From NCBI RefSeq assembly GCF_000003815.2, contig NC_049980.1, positions 3,325,338 through 3,389,337 of the forward strand: a DNA stretch of 64,000 bases, read 5' to 3'. A program made the position numbers and the translations under genes. The DNA comes from Branchiostoma floridae. Its lineage: Eukaryota; Chordata; Leptocardii; Amphioxiformes; Branchiostomatidae. This document shows positions 1 through 14,800 of this stretch, one piece after another. The notes beneath the pieces are model-generated. The model did no database searches, was not told where the DNA came from, and saw only the letters and a program-made list of their open reading frames with translations. Every line of letters starts with the position of its first letter. Position 1 is the first letter of the stretch.

Positions 1-189
1 CTGGCGTAGCTTGTATTAAAGCTCCCGAGTTTCTTCTGTCCTATCTGCAAATACAAATTTGCAAGGAGGAGAGAAGAGACTCGGGAGCTATGATACAGCC
101 GGAAACTAGGCTAACAAAAGCGAACACACAGCACAGTAGCTTCATGTATACAAGATTCCAAAGTACAATGAAGGTCCTTCGTGAAGGTA

Positions 190-540
190 AAATTTTACTG
201 CAATAATAATAATAATAATCTTTATTGCAAATTCATGCCCGAGGGCTAATTGCATACAAAGTAAAGTAGTAGTGGTATACATAAACATTATTAACAAAGA
301 AGGGAAATGATATTCATAATAAATCAGAAGGGAATAACGTCTAAACTAAATCTATTTCCACCTAAGCTATTTGATGGGTTTGACTTCTTTTCCGTAAGCA
401 GTGGAAGATGAATTGTCCAACATTTTCATATATAAAGGGGTTGGACGACTTAAGTAAAAAGATTGATTTTTGTTGGTCGGTAAGGTGATAAAAGCTTGGG
501 TAAGTTTTACTGATTTTAAGGAAAAGTTTATTTCTTTATT
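190..540 (-). mobile_element. LINE 3'-end remnant
   Basis: On the minus strand a short open stretch ends at a stop near 370 and is followed by about 150 nt ending GCAATAAAG and an (ATT)n tail at 205-222. The same arrangement and closing words (a GGGCTAATTGC-like stretch and TTTATTGCAAATTC on plus) recur at 17758-17800, so both look like 3' ends of one non-LTR family. Confidence 0.5.
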
Positions 541-575
541 TATAATAAATGTACCAATATCTTATAATGCATATA

Positions 576-1688
576 CAGTCAAACCTGTATTAGCGGCCAC
601 CTTTGCATAGCGCCTACCAGGCCATTGCGGTCACTTTTTGTCGGTCCCTTGGATTTTTCCCATTGACCTAAGGCTCGTTCTCGTTGTTTTTTCACAACCC
701 CTGTAATGTTTTGCAAAAGATGCACCACAACATTCATATTGGTTCATGGCTTTGAAGGTTATTATGGCCTTGGGTGGGATTTCAACCCCTAAAAAATGGC
801 TGTCACCTGAGAAGATACGAAGAATTCAAATAGTAGCCAAAAATGGAACAATTCGGTTCCCCAAATGATTGTTCGGCGGATGAAACCTGCTACCCAGGCT
901 CTCTGCCCGATCACGTCAGATCGCTGTGTGAGGAGGTTTAAGCCTGTCGTCAGATTCGGTAACAAACGTTACCACCATGAGTACGATGGTTGCCACGGTT
1001 ATATTATCCACGTATAAGACTAGAAATGGCTGTTTTTGTGACACTTTACAGTTTTTTTCTGGTTTTCTAAAGAAACAAAAAGGGTCATTGACTGCCCTTT
1101 GTATCCTACCTTGCTTACAAAATGTTGTGCAGAAATGACTGTAACAATCGTCACCATTGTTTGATGCTTTCTAAGCATTCTGTCTGACATGGTGCAAAAA
1201 TGCTGCCCATTTTTTAAATGTCCCTAGGGACGTCAACTTATGCCTAAATGATGTAGCCAATACTGTTGTTAATCCTTTTGAAGAAAAGGGGTTAAGTTTA
1301 CTGTTGTAACAAACGTTACCGGTAACGTTTGTTTGCCCTGTAATGCATTACCAATGGGACAAAAAATAATAAGTTGCCATATTTATGCTATGGTTAAAAG
1401 AGGAATTTTCCTTAACAACCTGGTAGTTTTCACTGAAAATAAAGCCGATTTATTTTTCGACCAAAAAAATGCCATTTTCGACATTTCAATGAGAACGTGT
1501 GCTAAGCATTAAGAAATAGTCTATAGCTGCCATCTGTCTAATGCAACCACAGCCACACGATTTCCGGTCCCGTAGATACAGATACACTGCGACCTTACAG
1601 TGGGTTTGAAATCGTAGTTTGCTAGGAGATTAGGATTTGGCCACATTTCTCCAGTCCCTTGAGTGGCCGCTATAGACAGGTTTGACTG
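576..1688. mobile_element. TA-flanked DNA element, TIR CAGTCAAACCTGTA
   Basis: The left end CAGTCAAACCTGTATTAG and right end CTATAGACAGGTTTGACTG are inverted, with TA on both sides (574-575, 1689-1690), the Tc1/mariner-type target duplication. 1.1 kb, no transposase ORF. Inside are repeated GGTAACGTTTGTT palindromes near 963-972 and 1306-1332. Ends of the same family lie at 33587, 35343, 37740 and 45684. Confidence 0.7.
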
Positions 1689-1850
1689 TACTGGAAAGCT
1701 ATCTTCTTCTTCGTCGTGTCATCACTACACTTTCCTGCTCCAATACTCCACACACTCCCTTCCTCTGGGGGTCAGAGCTTCCAGATCTTCTTTGGTGCAT
1801 GGTTCGGACAGGAGAGGGCAGACAAGAAGGTGAAAAAAAAGAAGAAAAAA

Positions 1851-1972
1851 GTTTGCACCTTCCATTCAGCGAATTTTCACTACATTGCATTAGTATGAAG
1901 TCACTGGAAAGCTATTGCATGACTTCATACTAATGTAATGTAGTGAAAATTTGCTGAATGGTAGGTGCAAAC
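1851..1972. repeat. Foldback hairpin, 53 bp arms
   Basis: Arms 1851-1903 and 1920-1972 (starting GTTTGCACC, ending GGTGCAAAC) are near-perfect inverted copies around a 16 bp loop, flanked by A-rich and T-rich runs. A transcript would fold into a long hairpin. Confidence 0.8.
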
Positions 1973-1986
1973 ATTTTTTTTCTTTA

Positions 1987-3022
1987 GGCCACAGCAAGTA
2001 AATTTTATGGATGACATCAGCGCGCGCATTAATTTTCCCGATTTCAGAAGAAAAAAACAAGATTTTTTTCTTCTGCAGGGATGGTCAACATGACATAAAG
2101 TACCAAAATAGACGACTTTCACACTTCCCATAATACATTGCGACAGGGTTCCGGATATGGATGTTGACTGGGATGTTACCACCGTTGCCCAGGGTGCAAA
2201 ACCAGGGTGAAACCAGCTAAAACCTGCAATACGAGGGCGGCAAAGCATATAAACTAATGAGTTGTCCGAAAAATATTGTAAAACTATTATCAGGGCTGAG
2301 AATTTTCCAATTTTTGTGGTCAGAAGTATAAACTAACAAGCCCGTCACCACTGTGGCTGTTAGTTGGCTTCACCCGATGACTTGCATTTTGTCTGCAGCC
2401 TTTGTTCTTTGTTGTCAGAAAGTGATTTTTACCATGTCCCGGGCACTGTAACTATATTTGTTAGACAAATCATTAGTTAATATGCTTTGCCGCCGTCGTA
2501 TTGAAGGTTTTAGCTGTTTTCAGCCTGGTTTCGCACCCTGGGCAACGGTGGTAACATCCCAGTCAACATCCATATCCGGAACCCTGTCGCAGTGTATTAT
2601 GGGAAGGGTGAAAGTCGTCTATGAGCAAATACATTGTGTTGTAGCCTAATAATTGTACTTGTAGTAGTGACACTTGTGAGGTACCCAGGACTGTAGTTGT
2701 AGAAATTTAACTTATTGGATAGTTGTAAAAGTGACACCAATATTGAAGCTATGAGTGTGGTTACCAACTTTGTTGGTGATGCCAGTCTACCACACTAGTT
2801 TCACTTTTACCACACTAGTACATGTCTTGAATACAGGGATGAATGCCTTGTTGCCTCCAATACCATGTTTTGTCCCTTTAATTCTATTTACAACAGTCTT
2901 CACAACTTTATGGTGCCTATTTTTGAAAATGTAGCCATCTTGTTTTTTTTCACCCATCTTTTTTTTTCCCTATTTTTGCAGTCTGCAGAGGATGTCATCC
3001 ATAAAATTTATTTGCTGTGGCC
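1987..3022. mobile_element. Harbinger-type MITE with a nested insertion
   Basis: TIRs GGCCACAGCAAGTAAATTTT and its inverse, flanked by TTA on both sides (1984-1986, 3023-3025), the 3 bp TWA duplication of PIF/Harbinger elements. Without the nested element at 2111-2619 the length is about 527 bp, as in the copies at 26112 and 57716. Confidence 0.85.
2111..2619. mobile_element. Nested long-TIR MITE, TIR GACGACTTTCAC
   Basis: Arms of roughly 150 bp (GACGACTTTCACACTTCCCA and inverse) with TA on both sides. It splits the Harbinger-type MITE at a point where the copies at 26112 and 57716 are continuous, so it is younger than its host. Confidence 0.85.
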
Positions 3023-3134
3023 TTATGGAAAAAATAAGGGCAGGCGACATGAGTAACCATTTAAACTGGTGTGGCCTTAGACTAACAGTAACAGAACATA
3101 CTACACGTATATTACAATATTCAAATACAGTTCA

Positions 3135-3350
3135 GTCTCTATAATAGACTACAACTGCATAAAAAACGGAGAATTACTTCTGCACCTTTCGAGTGACATC
3201 CATCACTCTTCTTCAGATTGAATTGTTCTACCTGTTTGTTCTGCCTATTCTATTCCTAGTGACTCTGAAGAAGGGTGATGCATGTCACTCGAAATGTCTG
3301 GAAGTTAATCTCTGTTTTTTATCCAGTTGTAGAGATTGAAATGAATCTGA
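3135..3350. repeat. Foldback element with CTGAAGA...GAAA hairpin cores
   Basis: Inverted arms around 3135-3216 and 3262-3350. Each arm holds CTGAAGA, a short stem-loop, then GAAA (minus 3216-3187, plus 3265-3294). Confidence 0.65.
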
Positions 3351-3420
3351 ATATAGTTTATATGGATGTCAAGCCTTCATAAATAATTTTATCCGGTTGG
3401 TAGATTGTAGGACATAAGAC

Positions 3421-3697
3421 TAAGAGTTTTCTTTAATTTTACAAAACCAGTTTTTCTCACCTGCTGACGTTTCAATGTCTGTCAGTGTCAGACATCTTCC
3501 TCAGAGATTCTAACTGGAGTTCTGCTTCTCACCGCTTTATGTAGCCGATGTGGGTGGCGCTTTCGCAGTGAGAACGCTATCACAAACGTGGCTGAGCTTG
3601 TACCCCCCTCCAGTTAGAACCTCTGAGGAAGATGTCTGACAGACATTGAAACGTCAGCAGGTGAGAAAAACTGTTTGTGTAAAAGAAAACTCTTGAT
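3421..3697. repeat. Foldback element with CTGAGGA...GAAACGTC cores
   Basis: Arms 3421-3510 and about 3613-3697 are inverted copies. Each contains CTGAGGA, a stem-loop of ATGTC/GACAT, then GAAACGTC (minus 3504-3470, plus 3623-3651). Confidence 0.7.
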
Positions 3698-3790
3698 GTT
3701 CTTCATAAACTATCATCATCATCATTATCATAAACTATATTACAACATTAAGAAGACAGAAAGTAGACAGTTGTGATGATATTTTTAGTT

Positions 3791-3796
3791 TTTATT
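3791..3796 (-). promoter_or_regulatory. rps15 poly(A) signal AATAAA
   Basis: AATAAA on the minus strand about 34 nt after the rps15 stop, which implies a very short 3' UTR as is usual for ribosomal protein mRNAs. Confidence 0.75.
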
Positions 3797-3829
3797 GTTG
3801 GTAACTATGATAACGCAGCCCCATGGTGA

Positions 3830-7535
<3,706 letters not shown>

Positions 7536-7600
7536 TTTGAGCAGGTACGAGTCGAAGAGGAAGAACCCGGATGTTGAACCCAATAGGCTTGCGCCGTGAC
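7536..7600 (-). promoter_or_regulatory. rps15 5' leader with TOP-like pyrimidine tract
   Basis: Minus strand 7565-7554 reads TTCTTCCTCTTC, an uninterrupted pyrimidine run about 20-30 nt before the ATG. 5' terminal oligopyrimidine tracts mark transcription starts of translation-machinery genes and put them under mTOR-linked control. The exact start site is inferred. Confidence 0.6.
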
Positions 7601-8719
7601 CCTTAGTAACCCCTTTTAGTACAGACCACTAAAAATCAGGGGTGATAAATAAAAACCCTGAATATTAGTCTAAAAATGTACTTTGCCTTTCATTTGCTCA
7701 CACAAAGAGCTTGAAATATGTTTATTCATTGTAATCTGTTACAAATGTATAGATTTTTTGGCATTACTGTTTTAAAGAGATATGAAGAATATGAGAGGAT
7801 ACCTTCACCCAGTTGTGGACTCGTCCAAAGCTAATAAGCTGATTGAAAAGTTGTCGATTTCCCAAACGTCCCGCCAGGATGCCCTGATTAGGCCTGACCT
7901 CCTCCCACCTGGGTTAACTCCGATATTCGGTGTCGTTCGTGTTTGTGTTTCGCTCCCTGCTGACATCTACTCCGTGTGTGGAGACCGGCATGTGTCCGTA
8001 AAATTTGGCGGGACGGAATGCTGGTAAGGCCGGCCCGGTGTGTGAGTGGTTGTCGGTGTTGGTGCCCTTTCTCGTTGTCGACAAGCTGCGAATTGTCGAG
8101 GGGATCTGATCGTTGCTGCTAGTGACAACAACATGATCATGCTGCGAGCTGTTTTGACCGTTTTCAAACCTGGCAGAATGCCTACGAGTTAAGTGAAGCA
8201 ACCGTTGAAGCTAGAGAAAGAAACAACGTACAATTCCTATGCTGCACAAAACCGTACCTGTGGACTACTTTACAGTACCGTACTCGTATGTTTGTAGTAT
8301 GTGACATCAGATCTTTCGATCTGTCGTTTTAGCATTGAGATCATTATTTGCTTGAAGACCTAGATGTGTTGAAGATAAAAGGACTTCCTCTAAAACCTCA
8401 TGCCAACGAAACGATTTCTTGTTTTATGGATTTAAGAAGAATAGAGCCTTTATCAGCTGTGCTATACTGGTAGGGCTGATCAACAAACACTTGTGGATGG
8501 TTTAGACAACTTGATCATGTTGATGCAAAAAAAAAAGAGAAATAACAACTTGGTGCTGAAACCTTTTTAGTGAAGACAACTGAACTGGCCAGACTGGGCA
8601 CAGTTCCTACCATAGCTAGAGAGAGTTGGGGACCTTAGATGAGGGGAACACACATTGTGGAGGACTCAAGGTTGCACACAGTACGGACGTAACGCAACGC
8701 CCCAGGTGTAGGACCAAAG
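7601..8719. promoter_or_regulatory. Divergent intergenic region, rps15 / epb41l4a
   Basis: About 1.1 kb lies between the two head-to-head start codons. The stretch 7900-8200 is richer in CG dinucleotides than the flanks and could hold a promoter. I see no convincing TATA box. 5' non-coding exons of epb41l4a may lie here but cannot be placed from sequence alone. Confidence 0.4.
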
Positions 8720-8824
8720 ATGGATCTGTGCGGATGTTTGGGAGGAGACAAGGACATCCAGGTGCACATCTGCCTGCTGGACAACACCGAGATGGTCCTG
8801 ACCAGGGAACGGGACGGAATTAAG
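8720..8824 (+). CDS. epb41l4a: epb41l4a exon 1
   Basis: 35 codons ending at donor GTCAGT, phase 0. The N-terminus MDLCGCLGG keeps two cysteines at positions 4 and 6, like the Cys-containing start of vertebrate EPB41L4A, and may be lipid-modified (inference). F1 ubiquitin-like strand 1 begins at [10 protein letters not shown]. Confidence 0.9.
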
Positions 8825-11800
8825 GTCAGTGTTCGTTTATTTGTTTGTTTGTTTTGCGATAAACCCAGAAGACAAACCAGGCTTGTATTGATGTTTCCCG
8901 ACAAAAGCTCAGTGGTTCAGTAGGACAGTGGAAGCCAATGTACTGAAAAACTACTAAAAATCTACTGTTAGTAGTCGCTCGGTATTTAACAGTGGATTTT
9001 CAGTACTGATGGTTTGCCAAGGGTACCCCAACTCTTCCTTATGGTGTAACACACCAGGTTTGTTCTGAACAGTACAAGTTGCATATCCAGATAGACTTAT
9101 TTGATCCATTCACACCGGGAAGTACCTCTACTCTTTCTGACAAGTGTGGTGGGTTCTTTGACGTGCTTGACATGTGACTCGCCTCAAACACGGGACCTCC
9201 ATTTAATGTCCTATCCTAGGGATGTCCCAGACCAAACCCAAGATACTCATTTTCACCTTTGGTTTCTGAGCAAAACATCCTAACATTATATTAAAGCCGC
9301 AGCAATGCCAAAGTGTTGGATACAGACACGTTGTGGCGACTGTTGCATGGCCACATAGCAAGCCTTTACCTAAAGTCAGTACATCATCAATCCATCTTCT
9401 TTTAAAGATATAACTCAATGCACAAAATTGAGGCTAGTTTTTCACACCTAGTTCGTAGTGTTGGCACCACTGGTGGATGCTTAAAGGCTTTAGAGCCAGG
9501 CTTCAATACAAGTACAACCCTGCCCTTCATTTAATTCTACAGCTTTCTGCTCCTACCCATCATTACAATGGGTGAAGGGAGCAGTACACTTCAGAAAAAA
9601 GCCTTCAGAAGTTCTGTTAATAATTGTGAACTATTGAAAAGGAAGTATCTGAGATTGTGACGTATGATAACGTTGTGTACACTACACTGCAAAATGTAAA
9701 CAAAGGTGGCTTTCCTGCATACCTTTTTGTACCTGGTCTTTTTAGTGGGCTGACTGACAGTACTACTAGTATCTGACAACCTCAGTTTCTTAGCTATATC
9801 ATGTGTAGCTAGAACTTCTAGAAGTAAGTCATGTGGGTTGTGGCATTTTTATTGGGCTTTTTATTTTGCACCGTTTTCTTTATGTCTTACCGTGAGAAAA
9901 AAATATGTTAGCAATGGTACTCTCCAAGCAGAGACCCGACTCGACTTGTGGTTTTAGGCATTTTTGTCAGGCTTCTATTTTGTTCCTTTTTATGATGTCC
10001 GCAGCCTAAAAGTGCAGAAAAACAACTTAAGCTAAAACTTTGCACAGAGAGAGAGAGAAAATGGCATGTGAAGAAAATTGTGAAGAGAAAAACACTGCAA
10101 CTCTGCCAGGGGACTGCAAATTATGTGGGCCGGGCTGGTATTTATGTTTTCTGCCTGCCTTAATAAATAGGATGATCCCCTGCTCTGCGCGGTATTCAAA
10201 GGGCCTGTCTGGCCCCGAATGACGCCGGTTCGAACTCAAAGCACCACCACAATCGCTTCCAGTCTGGCAGGACGTTTTCGCATGCCGTGACCCACGCCCG
10301 TGTCAGCACACCCACCCTGGACTCTCCTTAAATCAACCTTACAAACATTCGCCGTATATTTCCTCAGCAAATTAGCACCAGGTTTTTCTTTCGGAAGGGA
10401 AAGTACGGCGATAATTTGAGGGTTTATCTTAGAAATACTCAGGCATGTTGGCTAGATGGGTGGAGTGTCTCACAGTGTCCTTGCTGTGTCATGGTAGGCA
10501 CCAGTTTTGCATTAAAGCAGAATTCCTGGCCAAACAATGTCGGTAACAAAGGGGATCGGGTAACAGGTACTTATAGGGGAGGGCGTGAGACATGGGTAGT
10601 GATATGGGATTGGGTGGGGATGAGCAGCATATCTTGTTTAGATCCCCGGGAATTTTTTGACGATTTTGTAGCCAGGATTGGAATAACTTTACAAACCAAA
10701 ATTTGGACAAGTTGTGAAAGAAAGGTTATCTAGTTCTTTAAGTGGTTTCATTTTCAATTTTCAGTCAGGCCAATATCTCAAAATAATAATTATAATTTCA
10801 TCCTTCTAAAGCATTCGTAAGAATTGATATCAAGTTTCAAGGGGTGTTTATTGATATCATAACAATCTGCAATTGAAAGGAATATCATTAATTTCATCTA
10901 TTATAACTTTAAAATATATTGTACAAAATGTTAGAACTCCCTGATTTTGGTCCGAAATTCATGACAAGCTTGGCTAGTTGGGTTGATTTCAGTCGCAAAT
11001 CTACCTGTGTTTACAAACTGGTTTTCCACAACAAAACCAGGTCGCCCAAAATAGTTGAGCAAACTTCTACTTCAAACATACACACTCACACCACAGGTGT
11101 TAGGCCCAGACAAGTGGAGCGTTAGGAACTCCCCGAGGGTTCGGCGACAGCCTAACACAATTTTGCTCTGCCCAAATCCCTCGCAAATGGAGAAGATTGG
11201 GCAGCTGCTCACTGGGACAGACATACTGTAAGCCTGTTATACCAACCCCTCAGGACACCTATGGTAGATGATATTATTGTCCCAGACTGCGGGGTATTGC
11301 ATAATGGTGCAGAATTAGTCTCAAAGCAGAGGTTAGGCTTCGACTGTTTTTAAACGTTTTTTTCTTAGTCGTTTTTATCGGGCTTTCTAGGTTTTGACAC
11401 TGCAAGATACAATACAAAATAGAAAGCCTGATAAAAACGATTAAAAAAACGTTAAAAAAACAGCCGGAGCCTAACCTCTGCTTGGAGAGTAGTGCAGCAT
11501 AGCAGTGCTCGAAATACCCACTTGCATATGCAACCATATTTTGTTTGGAGCAACTTAATTTTAAACCCTTGTAGCTCAATGTGCAACCTAAGATTTTGGA
11601 GTTGGAACATTAGTGAGGAACACTAGCATTTGTAGATATCTAAGCAACAACATTGTATAGAAGTCTGTGGTTTATGCAAAATTACATGGGAAAAAGACAG
11701 GACATCATCAATTTGAATTTATGCAGTTCAAGATGTGTTCAAGATAGTTGGAGAAGGGGTGCATATTTTTCTGTGGTTTTTCTATTTGTTCGAGACTTAG

Positions 11801-14800
11801 CCCAAATCGGGGATGCGTATTTCAAATGCCATTTAACCCTTCTTATAGCGCCAAAGTACTTATGTTCGCATCAAAGTTTTGGGTTGTTTCCCTTTCAACA
11901 TAGCTGTACACTTTGGCCCAAAACTCTTGGAAAGAGTTGGGAATAACAAATTGTGATAGGTGACGTAGGGACACACGTAATTACGAAAGGATGTTTATAA
12001 TGGCGTTCGGGGTCAACGAGTGACATCACCGGGGTCGGCTTGCTCAGGTTGACCCTCGCTGATTTATTAATCGACAAACAATAGCGGCAAACAAAGGGGT
12101 TGTCGTACCAGGTGAGGTGTTGTCGATCAGGCATCTATGGTATGGGACAAGCAATGGGGGTCCATTTTTTGGGCTATTACTATTTTTAGTGGGGTGTGAA
12201 ATACTTTTTTAGCCATGCCATGGTGTTACAAGTTATATAACAGTGTTGGTTGCCCGGTGCTAGGTCAGTCTACAGCACACAGTGTACGGCACCCGTCCTT
12301 CCGTCCGATGGAAATTTGCTTGTTGGGACGCAAAAAATTGTTTAATTTCTCTATCGAATAAATCTGAGATTTAGGACATAATATTGATGAAAGTGTACTG
12401 TAAATGCAGAAACTTTCGCGGTGGTTTAATGTTTGCTGTTTTAGCAGTGCCCGCTTCACCGCAAACATCTTTCCATGGCGGTAAGAGATAACAGTGTACG
12501 GTGCTACCGCGAACTTAAAACCACCGCGAACAGTCCTTTTTCCTGCTACCGCGAAATTAAATCCCCGCGAACTTAAATGCATTTACAGTATTTTCCCAAG
12601 CCGAGCAAATAAATGGTTTGGGCTTCCAAACAATGACTGACTGAATGAGTGAGTGAGTAGTGTGTGGGACGGAAAAAAATTAGACCATTTGACTGAAAAT
12701 GTATTATCCTCATGAATCATAGAAATCATTTATGATGTCTCAGGTTTGAGATATTTTTTTGTGGTGGGAGGTCAGTTCTGACCATAACTGGGGTGTGAAA
12801 TACTTTTCGCTATGGTTCCATATTGGACATCTTGGGTAAAAACTGTTAATATGTTACCCGATACAACCCGTGACTCACCGCAACATTCACACAGCAACAT
12901 TCTATTACTAAAATGAATTGTCACCAAAAATATTTTCCTCCCTACACTACAGCTGGTTAGGTATTTGAGCTATGAGCCATTTGTCAGTCATCACTTACCA
13001 TTAACGAGGTGCGAAATACTTGATAATCCACAGTAATACACATTAGGCATTTGGGGGTACTCTCAAAGCAGATGTGTGGCTCCAGCTGTGTTCTTTTGCA
13101 TATTTTTAGGCGTTTTTGTCAGGCTTTCGATTTTGTCTCTTTCTTCATGTCCTAAATTCACGTAAAAAAAACAAACAGCCAAAGCGAAACCTCTGCTTGG
13201 AGAATATTATGGGCTGAAAAAAGTTATGCTGCCCATTGTTGTCAATCTTTTAAATGGTCAGCATACAGAAAAGTCAGCAAAGATAAACCCAAATTCCTTC
13301 AACTTTTCAAGGACAACTCCTTTTCTCTAGACCTAGTCAAGGAGTTATCTCTAAGTAGATCACTAGATGAATCGGCCTGGGTTATTCTGATGGTCTTTTG
13401 TGACTTTATTTTTGTGTTTTTTTGTGCTATTTCTATTAAAAGCACAGAAAAGGTCAAACAAAGGACCAACAAAACAACCCTATCATTCATCTGCTTGGAG
13501 ATAAGTCAAGGAGGATGTCCCCAAGATCTTGTCTAAACTGGAAAATGGCCATATCAGTCCCACCCTGGTGTTAAATACCATAACGATCCCTCCCCCACTG
13601 TTTGCGTTGTTCCTTCACACCCCATTGTGCCATCTGTGTACACATGTCCGCTGGGTTGTTTTGCCTCACCCCTCCAACCTAAGGGTGGGATCAGGTGGAC
13701 ACTTGACCCTCTGGCATGCAAAACACCACAGATATACTCTACTGTAGTCCAAGTTTTGGATCATGGTTTGGAGAACATATTTTTGTCCAAGGCAGGTCAT
13801 GGAAATATCCAACTGCACCTCGCAGTTACCCTGAATAATCGGAGATGTAAAAATGATAATTATCATTTCAAATACAGATTCATTATTATTGAATCATGTA
13901 ATGTAGAAAACAAAAAATGATTTGTATTGAGCTTTGCAAAAGGTAACATACCGGTACCTCCTTTACAATCTGCCTAAAGTGCCTTCTTTTGGAAAAAAAT
14001 TCTCAAAGGACGAAAAGAATTAGACAATAGACACCAAAAAAAGTTAACATTTACCATAAAGATTGAATTCAAAAGCTTGTTTTTTGCTTTTTATCTATAA
14101 TATCCTTTTCCTCCCAGTTCTAGCATTGTTTCCATAACAGAAAAAATGTGCCATGAAGGAAAAGGTGCATCTTTATGCCACTGTACATGATAAAAGGCAC
14201 AGGTGTGCTTGCTTTGCTTTAAAGCCAATATGGCAATAGTCCTGTCACACAGTGCCTTCATTGTCATAAATGTTGTATAGATTCTGTGGTTTTCTTTTAT
14301 TGTTATTGGGGGTTAAACTGGAGAATCTCTGGTCAAATACACGTAATGTAATAGCTTTTGCCATACTTTGTACCATGTACAATTGTCGTGCAATAAGTTT
14401 CTTCTTCTATGTAACTTCATGGTTTTGGCACGCTTTTTTGTTGATATTTTTAGTGTACTATTATGGCTCCTGTAATAAAATCACTTGTTTTTCAGACAGC
14501 TAAACAAATCTAGTTGCATAGTGGAAGGCTCTGAAATTATGGTTATATTGCCACTTAAAATCCTTGAAAGGAACCTTCTTTCCCTAGAAAATTTTCCCCA
14601 ATCTGGGGACGTCTCCGAAACAAGATACTGTAAATACATTTAAGTTCACGGGGATTTAATTTCGCGGCAAAGGGAAAAAGAACTTTCGCGGTGGTTGCGG
14701 TAGCACCATACACTGTAGTCTCTTACTGCCATGGAAAATGTTCGCGGTGGTTTTAAAGTTCGCTGTGAAGCAGCCACCGTGAAAATCGCTAACATTTAAC

